Notes: a model not told the origin generated them from the sequence alone. 64,000 bases of DNA from Emiliania huxleyi CCMP1516 (GCF_000372725.1 NW_005200738.1:170732-234731); one strand, 5' to 3'; positions 9,174-19,615 are shown, numbered from the stretch's first letter. Numbers and translations: made by a program.

Positions 9174-11269
9174 TCCGCGACTGCTGCCTCTGTCGCAGGC
9201 GGCGGGCCGCGGGAAGTTGGGCGATTCCACCACCACCAGCACGGCGTCACTGCCGCCTCCGCCTCCGCGACTGCTGCCTCTGTCGCAGGCGGCGGGCCGC
9301 GGGAAGTTGGGCGATTCCACCACCACCAGCACGGCGTCACTGCCTCCGCCGCCGCCGCCTCCGCCGCCGCTGCCTCCGGTGCCTCCGCTGCCTCCGCTGC
9401 CTCTGCCGCCGTTGCCTCCGCCGCCGCCGCCTCTGCCACTGCCTCCGTCGCCTCTGCGAGCAGCTCTGCGTCCGTCAGACGGTGCTTGTCCGGGTGAACA
9501 GCCCGAATACGTTTGAGGTAGGCGCGCTTCAACTCAGAAGCGTCCACAACCCGGTTCACCGACAGGCCGAGCGCCTCAAAATGGTTCGGCGCGAACACGA
9601 CCTCGCGAATGGCCAGAGGGAACTCGTTGCGAACGGCCAGAGGGACTTCGTTCATCTCGGCCTTCGAGACGGAAGGGCGCTGCTCGCCGAGGGCGCACGA
9701 GACGATGCTGAACTCCTCCCCGAGCCTTTTGCTCTGGTGCAAGTCAATCAGCTTGAGAGCATACGGCAGGTCGAGCTGCAGCGCGACGACGATCGAGCCC
9801 TCCTCCACCCAGAGCACCTCGATCGCCTCGGCCGCGACGCGGTGCGGCCGCAACGCACGCTTTACATGCATGGTAATCTCGCCGCTGGCGGCCTCCTTAT
9901 CGGCAGCGGAAAAGTCGGAGCCCTCGCTGCCGCTCGCACTGGCGGACTCCGAAGAGCTCGACTCGTAGCTCAGGTAGCCCTGCTCGTCGACCTCGACGCG
10001 GACGAAGAAGCTCGGGCTCGTCTGCACCTCGTGCTGCCGACGGCCGCCTTGCTTGACCAGTCTGACTTTGAACTGGTCGTCAGGCCGCATTTCAAGCTTC
10101 TCGGCGAGCCTCGCCTTGAACGCTCTGCTGTCGAAGGGCGGCGGACCGGTTAAGCTGCCCTCGAGGGTGATGGTGAGAATGGTGGAGACCAGTGAGCTGC
10201 TCTCAGACGAGGAGGCATCGGTGTCAGTGGCTGATCTGGCCTTGCCGGAAGCTGCCAATTTTGTGTTGCCGACGCTGGCGGAGGGCGTCGGGACGCCAGT
10301 GGCGGGCCGTGCCATTTCGAGGAAGGGGTTGGCCGGCACAACGCGGGGGGGCGTCAGCGTCGGAGCCGCTGATGCCGCAGACGAGGAAGCTGCAGAGTAT
10401 CGCTTCAGCTGTTCACTCGAGACGGCGTCGAGGTGCATGAACGGCTGAGTGGTGAGGCGGCGCTGTCGAACGCGCTGGTATTTTTCCTCCGCTTGGCTAC
10501 GCTGGAGCACCGCTAGCTCAAGCTGCTGCTTCGCCTCGAACTCTTGGTCGGACTGCATCAGCTCTGCTGCTCTGTCCAGCTTGAGCCCCTGCTGCGCAAA
10601 GCCCTCGCGAAGCTCCTGTTGGAACTCGGCGTCCGAAAGGCCAGAAGCGACCGCAATGCCACGCACGAACTCGGAGTCCTTCTCGAGAGCGTCCGCGTCG
10701 ACAGCCTCGCCCATCGCCTCCCGCTCGGCCACCCGCCGCTGCACCTCCGCCTCGACAGCGTACTCGCGCGCCTGCAGCCGGGCGTCGATGTGCGCGTCGC
10801 GAGCGAGGTTGTAGAACTTGAGCAGCAGGCCGAGCTGGGCGGTGATCTCCGAGTCGAGCTGCGATAGCGTGCTGCGCCTCCCCACCTTGAGCGCGTGCCG
10901 TAGCCAGCCCTTCTTGCCAAAGGCAGCGACTGCCGAGCATGCGTCCTCGAGCAGCCGCTGCAACTCGCGCATCCGGTCCTCTACGCTCGGGCGGCTCTTC
11001 GCGTCCATGCGCTCCACGTTTTCAGCCATGAGCTGCAGCAGCTCGAGGACGTCGATCGTGCGCTGCGCAACGGATAGCGCATCACTGATCACAGTTCGCG
11101 ACGCTTGCACGGCCCGAAGGACACCGCGAGCCGCGCTGCACACAGCCGGAATGAGAGGCAGCCCAGCGCCTTCGCCGAGCTTCAGCACGGAGTCGGCAAG
11201 CTTTAGGCCTGTCTCGACCTTTCCGAGCGCCCGCTCCACTGACGCGAGGCGCTCGACGCCTCCCTCCAT
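8285..11269 (-). CDS. J-domain protein with MLKL/HeLo-like N-terminus and TPR-like C-terminus
   Basis: A single open frame of 994 residues starting at ATG 11269. Residues 1-150 are a helical bundle: VCSAARGVLRAVQASRTVIS, then a helix ending DVLELLQLMAENVERM, and FGKKGWLRHALKVGRRSTLS followed by QLDSEITAQLGLLLKFYNLA. The pattern resembles the four-helix N-terminal domain of MLKL and of fungal HeLo or plant RPW8 proteins; this is a resemblance, not a proven homology. A coiled coil follows to about 280. An alpha/beta module comes next (ITLEGSLTGPPPFDSRAFKA near 370 and VEEGSIVVALQLDL near 490), split by an acidic Ser-rich insert. A J domain begins near 570 with NHFEALGLSVNRVV and the HPDK motif, but a low-complexity Ala/Glu insert of about 160 residues separates it from its last helix (KRLNEARDVLKDPFRCAEHV). 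The C-terminus, from about 875, looks like a TPR (YKAGRVLLDEKDWDAALKCF). Confidence 0.7.
8990..9480. repeat. In-frame trinucleotide/hexanucleotide repeat with a 90-bp duplication
   Basis: The stretch is made of CCTCCG and GCC units coding, on the minus strand, for alternating Ala/Glu/Val. In the middle a 90-bp unit occurs twice (about 9171-9260 and 9261-9345), each coding for VTPCWWWWNRPTSRGPPPAT, a peptide unlike the surrounding low-complexity sequence. It lies inside the J-domain coding frame. Confidence 0.85.
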
Positions 11270-12142
11270 GTCCAGCTTTCGTTACCAGGGGGGGGCGGGG
11301 GGGAGATCGGCGGGCAGGTATACTCCGACACATCGAAAGTGGGAGCGAAAACTCAGCCTTGAGTTCTCAGCGCCCTCACGGCCCGCCGATGGCAAACCCG
11401 ACTCCCTCCATCCGTGTGGCGCCGCCCGATGGTGCCGGGAACCCTATTCCGGAGCGATTTCCCCTAGGGTTAGCGCCGAGAAAGCCGGGCCCCTTAGCTC
11501 CGGCTAGGGCTGCGGGGCCTCCGAAGCCGACCCGAGGAAGGGCCGACTTAAGGGTTAGTATAGCGGGCCGATAAGGCCGCCCACACCCGCGAGGATGGCT
11601 GTGTGTTTGCCTCCCCGACTCGGACGGCCGCCTCAGAGGGCGGGAGTGCTTCCTATCGCCCTCTCACCCGCGGGTGATGGCCGAGTCCACGGAGCCGCAC
11701 GCTGCCTCTCCTTCGACGCAAGGCTCCGACTTCTATAGAGAAAACCCCATCTGCACCAGCGTTTTAAAGTGAAATCGTCAAGAGAAATCGATGCACCGGG
11801 CTGGGCTTTGGGGTAGGCAGCCACCTTTTTGAAGGTGAGGCGTATCTGCCGACCTGTGAAGACGCTTTACTTGCGAGCAGTGCGTGGACCAAAGTGTGCC
11901 AGATGGCCAAAGTGTGAGATGGGTAAAAAGGAACAGGACCCTGCCAATAAATAGAGCAGTCATCTCCAGGAGAGATGGGCGACGCAAATAAATAAAAACG
12001 GACACCTCTACTTAGCGGGGACAAAGCAAGGAGGCGGCTGAGTGTGGCAGAGGCCCTGTGTGTGGCCAGGCCACACCGCACGCTGATGAGTGAGCGGCAA
12101 ACAGCGACAGCGGCGAGCGCGGGAATAAACAAAACTCCGGAA
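11270..12142. other. Gene-poor stretch between divergent genes
   Basis: This region separates the J-domain gene (minus) from the Ctf8 gene (plus) and must include both promoters. I see no coding signal of substance. Around 11390-11560 there are blocks such as GGGAACCCTATTCC and CCCTAGGGTTAGCGCC that resemble fragments seen at the left window edge. Confidence 0.4.
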
Positions 12143-12574
12143 ATGGCGGCGGAGCCCAGGGTGCTGCCGCTGCGCGCGCCGAGTGGCGAGATCCAGTGGA
12201 CCATCGTGGAGCTGCAGGGCACGCTCGAGGCGAAGGCCGCCTCCCTCGACGGTTTCCACCTCGGCGACCTCTTTGAGCGGCGGGTGAGCGTCCCGAGCCG
12301 GCCGCCGAGGCCGCGCCGCCTCCCCGCTCCTCCACGGTTGCTGACGGATCCCCCGCTCGCAGGGCGCTGTGTGGCTCCGGATCGGCAAGGGCGAAATGCC
12401 GGGAGAGAGGGTTCGGCTAAAGAAGCCGCTCGCCATCATGTCCAAGGTGCGGCCCGATGGGGACGTGCCGAGCCCGGGGGGCTCGCCGCCGGCGTGCGAG
12501 TACCATGCGGTCGGCGTCGTCCGAGAGAAGCTCGTCTTCAACACGCGGCCGACCCCGATCTCGCGCCTGGCAGC

Positions 12575-12655
<81 letters not shown>

Positions 12656-12686
12656 AGCCGCTGCGACCAAACGCCTGCGATCATGA
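12143..12686 (+). CDS. CTF8: Ctf8, subunit of the Ctf18 alternative clamp loader
   Basis: Ctf8 joins Dcc1 and Ctf18-RFC to load PCNA during sister-chromatid cohesion. Exons 12143-12283 and 12363-12686 (GT-AG intron) give 154 residues. Family features are in order: IQWTIVELQGTLE, a GFHLGDL turn, then GAVWLRIGKGEMPGERVRLK with KPLAIMSKV, and finally VVREKLVFNTRPTPIS, all lined up with animal CHTF8. The ATG at 12143 gives the family's usual short N-terminus; in-frame ATGs at 12044 and 12086 would add residues. The C-terminus differs from the family in ending in a run of about 27 glutamines from a CAG repeat, followed by a short basic tail AAATKRLRS. Confidence 0.9.
12575..12655 (+). repeat. CAG trinucleotide repeat coding for polyglutamine
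   Basis: About 27 uninterrupted CAG codons plus one CAA at the end lie in the last exon of the Ctf8 gene. Near-perfect purity suggests recent expansion and probable length variation among strains. Confidence 0.95.
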
Positions 12687-13152
12687 AGAAGCTGCATCCA
12701 GTGTTACGTTGTGGTTGCGTGCGCCACCGTATGCCCGCGAAATCTTTGACGTGCCCTTGACTGTCTCGAGGTGATGTGTCTCGCTCGCCCTCTCTTTTTC
12801 CCTCTTCCCCTCCACCCTCTTCGTCCGCTTCTGGTCTCGTTTCTGTTTCTCCACCACGTGGGCACGTGCCGCGGGGGGCGCGGCGGGCGGGGGGGTGCGG
12901 TGGGTCTCTGCTCGTCTCTCACTGACGGTGTGTCTCGATAAGAGCCGTAGCTCGCATCAGTGTATTAGAGCCCACTGTGTACCTCACCCGCGGCCGCGAC
13001 GTCAAGGACCGCGGGCCCGCGGGGCGCGGGGGGGAGCGAAGCCGAAGAGACTAGAGAGGAGAGACTGACGCCCAGACACACACACACGGTGATTCTCACA
13101 CGACACCGACACGCACGCACGCGCCCGCACGGACGGAGCGGGCCGGCAGGAC

Positions 13153-14975
13153 TCAGAGACCTCGCCGGTCCCTTTCCGCCCCTCCCGCGGCCTCCATGAC
13201 CGACCGAGCCTCCGGCGCCAGAGGGCTGGGAGGGTGGTGAGGGTGGGGCCCCGGCCTCCCTCTGTGGCTGTGGGTCGAGTTTGCCCGGCCCTGCCTCTGC
13301 CGCATCGCCTTGAGCTTCTCTCGGTGCGGGTGCGGCGGCGGGTGCGCCAGAGGAGCGGCGGACACGCCCACCGCCGTCGAGCCCGCCTGCGGCTGCCGCC
13401 CCGCCACGAACGCCGTGCCCGCGCCCCCCAGCAGCAGCACAGCGCTGCCGACGGCGGCGGTGCGGCGCGCGGCAGGCGACTGGAGGGCGGAATGCAGCCA
13501 AATGTCGGTGCCGTCTGGCCGCGGCGGCGCCTGCTTATAGGCGGTCGCGCCGGCAAGGCAGACGAGCAGGCAAGCGATGCCGACGGGAGAGGCGTGCCTG
13601 CAACCGTTGGCCGACAGGTTGGTCTTCGATGCCCCGCGCCGAAGCGATGCCCGGGCGAGGCGATGCTGGAGCACGCTCGGCGCATCTCGGCGCATCTCGG
13701 CTAGTCTCGCGCTTGTCCCACAGCAGCAAGTTTGCGAGCACGGTCAGCATCTTGTTTGCGACGCCGAGCACCTCCGCCGAGAGGAGTCGAGATGAGCCGA
13801 GATTGGCCGAGAGAAGAGCCTCTCGCCTGCGGGCGGAGCACCGTGTAGCAAGTGGCGGTAACGAGCGAGCGGCAGTACCAGCCGAAGAAGGAGATGGCGG
13901 TGCCTGTGGGACGTGTCGCGGACGTGTCACGGGTGTGCGGTGCGGGACGGTCCTCACGAGCCAGGGAGGAGGAGAGTGGCGCCGATGATGCACGAGACGG
14001 CGAGGAGGAGCAGGGTGCTGCCTGTTCAGAAGCGCGGCGGTGGAGAGGCTGTCTGCACGCGAGGGGCGAGGGGGCAGGAGGAGGAGGCGGGTGCCGCTCC
14101 AGACGGCGCTGTCTGCACGCGACGCCTCGCTCGAGAGGAGACCTACGCAACCACCCGCCTGGCTTCCTCTCACGCTCAGAGGGGGGGGGACGGGGCGGCC
14201 GCAATGGCGAGCGCCCACGGCGAGCATCGGCAGCACGGCGAGCGCGTTTGTATATATTGTCGGCCCCCAAAGCGACTTGAACTTGAGGTGCGGGCCCACG
14301 ATGTGCTTGCCTGGGGAGGGAGAGGGGTCGCGAGGCGCGAGGGAGGCGCGAGGGAGGCGCGGCGGTGTTGGGTCGAGGAGAGGTACCGTAGGCCATCTCG
14401 ACCGAGATGATGAAGAAGTAGGCGGTCGCCCACGAGTACGCGTTCCACCCGTTGAGCTTGAAGGCCGCGTCGGAGAGGACGTACCCCGCCGCGCCGGCGA
14501 CCAGGACGAGCAGCGCGCCGGTCGACGCCGGCGAGGGCAGCTGGCGGCCGAGGAAGAGGTAGTCGAGCTGCGAGACGACGAGGGGGACGCAGGAGCGGAA
14601 GACTATGATCGTCTCGATGTTCGAGTACTGCAGCGCCTGTGGCGCGAGGGGAGCATGTGAGCGGCTGTGTGGGCTGGGCCCTGCTCGGGCGGCGGCGGCC
14701 TTCATGTTGCAATAGATGGTGCACACAAACATGATGGTGTAGTAGAGGTAAGGCTTGACCTTCTCCCACTCGAATCCGTCCACCTCGGCCGCTCCGGTGA
14801 TTCGCAGCCCCAGTATGAAGATGGTGCACACAGCAAACTGTGCGGTCGAGACAAACGACGGCATTGGTATGTAGTGGATGACGAGCTTGTTGATGAGAAG
14901 CAGAGAGCTTGAGCAAGCCGAGAAGGCGAGCATCGCGAACATCGCTTCGGCCGAGTGGCCCTCCTCCTTTGGCAT
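13153..14975 (-). CDS. Drug/metabolite superfamily transporter, GDP-mannose/nucleotide-sugar type
   Basis: A multi-pass Golgi-type sugar-nucleotide transporter. Seven exons: 14975-14700, 14636-14387, 14310-14215, 14021-13983, 13903-13842, 13771-13713 and 13597-13153, total 408 residues. Junctions restore conserved family stretches: CNMK-ALQYSNIETIIVFRS, EMAYG-KHIVGPHLKFKSLWG, LAVSCIIG-TAISFFGWYCR, CYTV-LGVANKMLTVLAN and LLLWDK-HASPVGIA. Four of six donors are GC (14699, 14214, 13982, 13712) and two are GT. The C-terminus continues beyond the normal end with another hydrophobic segment (AVGSAVLLLGGAGTAFVAG) and a His/Pro-rich tail. The substrate cannot be read from sequence; the resemblance to GONST/SLC35D proteins makes a GDP- or UDP-sugar likely. 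Introns 5 and 6 carry CGAGATGNGCCGAGA-type repeats also found in other genes here. Confidence 0.87.
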
Positions 14976-15059
14976 CGTCGTTCGAGTGAGTCAACGAGGC
15001 GCTTACCGCGCTTACCTCAGCGGCCGGCAAAAAAGATTTTGGTGTGCCTTATCCCTCGT

Positions 15060-15175
15060 TTGAGGTGTCTGTTTTCTTTCTTTCTTTCTTCGGCCTCCCT
15101 TGGGTTGTCTGTTTTCTTTCTTTCTTTCTTCGGCCTCCCTTGGGTTGTCTGTTTTCTTTCTTTCTTTCTTTTAGA
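15060..15175. repeat. Tandem repeat, 40-bp unit
   Basis: About 2.5-3 copies of a unit with CCTCCCTTGGGTTGTCTG followed by TTTTCTTTCTTTCTTTCTT and CGG. Parts of the same unit occur singly at 6640, 15395 and 18300, next to the C/T-rich end of the dispersed repeat. Confidence 0.85.
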
Positions 15176-15420
15176 AGCGACAAGAGAGAGAACGACGAGA
15201 GTGGGGACGACCGCGTGGGGTGGCATGAAGGTTGCAGCGAGAATCGGCGAGAGACTGCGAAGAGAGATAGGAAGAGGACGGAGGCGGACGCCCAAGGGTG
15301 GCTGGGCGACGGCTAGCGCATCACACCCCTCTCGGCCTCTCCCTAAAATCCCTGTGTAGTGGCGGCGTGCCGTCCTCCCATCCCTCCCTTGGGCGTTGTC
15401 TGTGTTCTCTCTTTCTTTCT
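15170..15420 (+). repeat. Dispersed repeat, copy 2
   Basis: Same orientation and order of blocks as 6430-6660: GAGAGAACGACGAGAGTGGG, GGTTGCAGCGAGAATCGGCG, GACTGCGAAGAGAGATAGG, TGGCGGCGTGCCGTCCTCCC, CATCCCTCCCTTGGG. The GAGAGAACGACGAGAG part also occurs at 39103, downstream of another shared block (see 33811 and 39051). Confidence 0.8.
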
Positions 15421-15595
15421 TTAACCTCAGATAAGCCTAGATGTTAAAAGCCTGTATCTCCCGGTCCTTGTGTTGTGCTGTTGTGTCCGGTGCGCCGCCG
15501 CGGTGGTCCGTGCAGAGAGAGATGTTTTTCTCCGTGCACCGTGGGGTCTCTAGTTTTAAGATATGAGGATTCCAAGGCAAAAATCCGGGTGTACG

Positions 15596-15874
15596 GATGG
15601 TAGGCGATTCGACACTTCAAGGCGAACTCCCCCCCCTTCCAGGCCCCGGGCCCTCCATTGGTAGGTAGCGACCCCAGGTTAAGAGCTAGGCTTCCCGACA
15701 CGCGACAGGGCAGGGAACCCCCAGCGCGCAGGCGGGGCCCACGGTAGCCTCGTCCCTCGTGCAGTACGCGATACCGAGAGCTGGGGGAGAGGCGCGCCAC
15801 GCCAAAGGGGTGCCCAAAAAGGGGTACGGGGAAGGGGGGGGAGAGTAGCGTGTTTTTCGCCAAAACGCAAAAAG
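15596..15874 (+). mobile_element. SINE-like insertion with 15-bp target duplication
   Basis: The identical 15-mer AAATCCGGGTGTACG lies at 15581-15595 and 15875-15889. Between them is a 279-bp segment whose right end is A-rich (CAAAACGCAAAAAG). A direct duplication of this length together with an A-rich 3' end fits target-primed insertion. The interior resembles the repeat at 340-570. I did not find a clear tRNA-type promoter box, so the class is an inference. Confidence 0.5.
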
Positions 15875-16172
15875 AAATCCGGGTGTACGTGTATAGTGGC
15901 TAGTGGTAGACGCGTAGACCGTAGTGCCGGGGATCTCACAGAGTTCAGAGTTCTAACTTCTAACAGTTCCTAAAGTGTACACAACGAGACGCCGCGTCGC
16001 GCGTGCAAAAGATGTTTTCTTTCTTTAAAGAAGGGAAGGCCCCTGCAAGGACCCGGTGCAGCCCGGTGCGCGTCCCGAACCCGCTTATGATCGACGCTTC
16101 CCCGCGAGTGTGTGCGTGTCGCGCCCGGCGCCACGCGCCCGCCCTGCGCCGCCCTGACGCCGCCGCCGCGTC

Positions 16173-18200
16173 TCAGAGGAACCAGCGCAGCAGCCTGCGG
16201 TAGTCGACGGGCGCCTCGGGCTCGACGCGCACCACGCGCACCGCGCGGCCGTACCGGCGCTGCAGCTCGGTCGACATCTCGCCGACGCCGTCGACGAGGC
16301 CGAGCGCCTGCGCAGAGACATGCCACGGCCGCGTCACGGACGAGTCGCGGGCCTGGCGTCCTCGTCGGCGGCGGGGCGGGGCGCGCCTGCGCGACGGCGC
16401 CCGAGTAGACGGACCCGTCGAAGAGCCCGTCCCCTCTCTGTGCCATCCTCGCGAGGGTGCGCCGGCCGGGCGAGGCGAAGAGGCGCGGCTCGGTCGAGTT
16501 GTAGCAGAGGAGCGCCGCCTCGTCGCGCTTGAGCCTGCCCTTGCGCCCCGCCTGCACCGCGCCGATGAAGTTGGCGTGCAGCTCTTTGAGCAGCCGCCGC
16601 TGCCGCGCCAGGTCGGCGGAGCGCATCGGCAGGTACGGGTCGAGGCCTGGGGAGGGTGTCGGGCGCGGGGTGGCTCGGGAGAGGGATCGCGGACGAGGCA
16701 CGGGTGCGGGATACGGGTGCGGGGCGGGGCGGGGTGCGGGGTGGGCTGGGCCGGGTGTGGGGTTGTTCAGGTGTGTGTGTGTGTGGGTGGGTGGGTGGGT
16801 GGGTGGGTGGGTGTGGAGGTGTGTGGAGGTGTGGGGCCGGGGTCGCTCGCCCGACTTGGAGTCGCCCGCCGCGTGGACTCGCCGCTCGACGCCCTTCTTC
16901 TTGAGCGACTTGACGAAGCCGAAGCCGCGCGAGATGACGCCGATCGAGCCGACGATCGAGTTTGCGTCCGCGACGATCTCGTCGGCGGCGCAGGCGATGT
17001 AGTAGCCGCCCGACGCCGCCGAGTCCTGCACCGCGGGCGGTCGACTCGAGGGCGACGCGAGCCGTGTGCGTCTCGAGGGCGTCTCGGCGCGGGGCAGCTC
17101 GGACGGTGCGGCGGGGTGTGGTTGGGCGGTGTGTGTGGGCGGTGTGGTTGGGCGGTGTGGTTGGGCGGTGTGTGTGGGCGGTGTGTGTGGGCGGTGTGTG
17201 GTTGGGCGGTGTGGTTGGGCGGTGTGTGTGGGCGGTGTGTGGTTGGGCGGTGTGTGTGGGCGGTGTGTGTGGTTGGGCGGTGTGTTTCTGTGTGTGTGGG
17301 CGGTGTGTGTGGTTGGGCGGTGTGTGTGGGCGGTGTGTGTGGTTGGGCGGTGTGTGTGGGCGGTGTGTGTGGTTGGGCGGTGTGTTTCTGTGTGTCGAAG
17401 GCGGTGTGTCTCGAGGGCGTGTCGAGGGGCGGGTGGGGCTGTCTGGGCGGCGTCTCTCGCCTCGACAAACGCGAGCAGCTTGACGCGAGGGTGGCGGCGG
17501 CGCAGCGCGAGCAGCTTGCGGTGCAGGAGCGACGACTGCGCGGGCGACCCTCCTGGCGAGTCAATCAGAAGAGCGACGGCTCGCGCGCCGGGCATGGAGA
17601 AGGCCCTGTCCAGCGCCTTTTCGAAGCGGCCCAGGTTGACGAGGCTCTCGCCGCGCACCTCGGCCGGCGCCTACAGCCGAGGCCCGACCAGCTCCGCCCA
17701 GCTTGCCGAGGCGCCCTCCGCGCGCCTCTCTCCGGCGCAGCGACCGCTTCGGGCGCGAGCATCGCGTAGGAGAGGCCGGTCCGCATCTCGTCGTCGGTGG
17801 CGATGAGGCCGCGCATCGTCACGAGCGTCACCGTCGGGGGGAAGTGCAGCGTCCGCACGAAGAGCGTCCGGACGGCGCCGACGCTCCACCGGCCGAGCGC
17901 AGTCACCAGCCAGCTCAGGCGCTCGTACACGACCCAGTTGGAGCTGAGCGCGATGAGGACCGCGGCCACCGCGCCGGCGGTGCCGTTGATGGCGGGCAGC
18001 GGGACCGGGTAGGCCGGCGACCGCTGCGGCGGGGCGGGGCGGCGGAGCGGGCCCGGCCGGCGTGGCGGCAGCGGCGGCTGCTGCTGCTGCTGCTGCCGAT
18101 CAGCGCGCAGCCGAGAGAGCAGTGGCACTGCGGGCCGGCCGGCCGCGGCGGACGCGCAATAGAGCAGCAGCAGCGCGGCGACGCGAGCGACGCGAGGCAT
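16173..18200 (-). CDS. sppA: SppA-type S49 serine peptidase
   Basis: A second S49 peptidase, of the single-domain SppA type seen in alphaproteobacteria. ATG at 18200, then a signal-like helix (VARVAALLLLYCASAAAG), a Pro/Gln-rich stretch, and another hydrophobic segment. Exon 1 ends near 17700 at a junction I could not fix; later exons are 17658-17461, 17025-16851, 16646-16387 and 16307-16173. Domain signatures: GRFEKALDRAFSMPGARAVA, LLIDSPGGSPAQSSLLHRKL, the nucleophile in DSAASGGYYIACAADEI after splicing, NSIVGSIGVISRGFGF, VERRVHAAGDSKSGLDPY with the probable catalytic lysine, and ALGLVDGVGEMSTELQRRYG. The three placed donors are all GC. The long intron at 17026-17460 is a minisatellite. It is distinct in sequence from the SohB-type gene at 738-3294. 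Confidence 0.83.
17110..17400. repeat. Intron minisatellite, GGGCGGTGTGTGTGG type
   Basis: Tandem, imperfect units combining GGTTGGGCGGTGTGTGTGG and GGCGGTGTGTG fill most of the 435-bp intron of the SppA-type gene. The complementary strand is C-rich, so the transcript would be CACACCGCC repeats. Confidence 0.9.
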
Positions 18201-19130
18201 CGGCGGCGGTGAGGTTCGCGCCGGCTAATAGGGGCCACACCGCAAGCCTGATGCGGGCATTAAAAAGAATTGTACTTGGCGGCGTGCCGTCTTCCCCTCC
18301 CTCCCTTGGGTTGTCCGTGTTCTTTCTTTCTTTTTAAGGCGTGTGGCAAAGTGGAAGACCCGCCCGCCCGCCCGCCCGGCAAACCCCGGAAAGTGGGTCA
18401 AAAATGACCACCGACACGTGTGGGCGCGTATCTTAGCTAAGGCTCGAAGGCCCCCACACGTGGGGGGTCCGGGGGGGCACCATGATCGTCCGCCAAGGGT
18501 CCGGGGTCGCCCAGACAAGTGGCCCAAATCCGATGAGTTTTCCAGGTGTGAACAGCAGCTGAGAGGTGTGAATTCATCCCAGGCAGGGTGCGGGGCGGTA
18601 GCCCCGCAGAGAAAATTTTGCGTGGGCACTGAGATCGCAGTTTTCGTTAGTCCACGGCGGATGCCAGCGGCAGCTGTTTTGAAGATACGCGGTGGGCATT
18701 TGAGCATGAATCAGCGACCTGTCTGCTCCCTTCCCCCTAAGAGAAGCCGAGAGGCACGAGGTCCTCCAATTCGTGCCGGATCAGCAGCGCGGTCTGGAGC
18801 GTGGTTGTGGCGTATGCATTTGCCCCAGCAGTCTGAATGGACCAACGCCCGAGCTCATACTGCGCTCTGTGCAGCCTTTTCAAGCAGTGAACGCGTTCGG
18901 CGAAGTTGCGCCACCACTATCGTTGTCGTTCCTGCCACGCACACCGAGCGTTGAATAAAGACACACTCGATCGGTCACACCGCCATCGCCGTCGGGGAGA
19001 GAGGGGACGACACTGCTTCGGCAGCGTGCACCTCGATCCTGCACCGTGTTTGTTATGACCCCCCCCAATGAACACACCAGTGAGGGAGGGCGAGACGATC
19101 GAGGGGTCCCGTACCATGCGGAATCGACCC
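18201..19130. other. Gene-poor stretch upstream of the SppA gene
   Basis: A C/T-rich block at 18290-18335 repeats the end of the dispersed repeat. A long plus-strand frame at 18343-18954 has no domain, atypical composition and no homologous look, so I do not call it. The part from 19066 to 19130 is shared with 42796-42870 (AATGAACACACCAGTGAGGG, then ATGCGGAATCGACCCTA), a repeat that supplies an apparent empty site for the element at 19133. Confidence 0.5.
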
Positions 19131-19132
19131 TA

Positions 19133-19615
19133 CAGTTCCGGACGGGCATTAAGAACGCACAGGAATTTCGCCCAGCCTCAGGTTCTTAGCTAAGTTTGCG
19201 GTCCGTCGGGGGCCGAGCCTCAGGTTCTTAACCGGGTGGATGGTTTTTTAAACCGTTTCGGCTTCGATTAAAATTCAACACGCACTGGGTTCAAAACAGT
19301 TTGGAAGTTTGGAACAGTAAGTTCGCATGGCGTGACAAGAGAGTCATTCGCTGCCGTGAGCTGCCCCTGCGGCTGCGGCCGCGATATCGCGATATGTTGG
19401 ACTGTTGCGCGCTCGCGCGTCGTTTCGTTGTTTGTGTGAACCTTGTATGTGTGTTGCATGGGATGCCGCGCTCGCGAGTCTCGGTCACATCGATGGTTGT
19501 AGTATAGAACCCAGCATCGCCCAGCCTCAGGTTCTTAGGGAGTTCTTAGGGATCCGGCCGAAATATCAGCCTCAGGTTCTTAACGTTAGAGGTTCTTAAT
19601 GCCCGTCCGGAACTG
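19133..19615. mobile_element. Tc1/mariner-type MITE with TA target duplication
   Basis: Perfect 24-bp terminal inverted repeats begin CAGTTCCGGACGGGCATTAA at 19133 and mirror at 19592-19615. TA flanks both ends (19131-19132, 19616-19617). The 483-bp interior has at least four copies of CAGCCTCAGGTTCTTA or its core and no transposase. CAGT-starting ends plus TA duplication fit the Tc1/mariner superfamily; with no coding region it must be mobilised in trans. Confidence 0.85.

Larger units (their letters stand above)
14976..16172. other. Repeat-filled intergenic region between convergent/adjacent genes
   Basis: There is no gene. It holds a tandem repeat of a 40-bp unit (15060-15175), the second copy of the dispersed repeat (15170-15420), and a SINE-like insertion flanked by 15-bp direct repeats (15581-15889). 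These are listed separately. Confidence 0.6.

Noticed and set aside
15970-17658. One 562-codon minus-strand frame taken as a single exon
   Set aside because: It includes repeat-coded His/Pro/Thr stretches that are introns; splicing them out restores the S49 peptidase.
16576-17769. Gly/Val/Trp-rich plus-strand frame
   Set aside because: Translation of the intron minisatellite on the wrong strand.
18343-18954. 203-codon plus-strand frame
   Set aside because: No domain, no protein-like conservation pattern, and the area is repeat-like.
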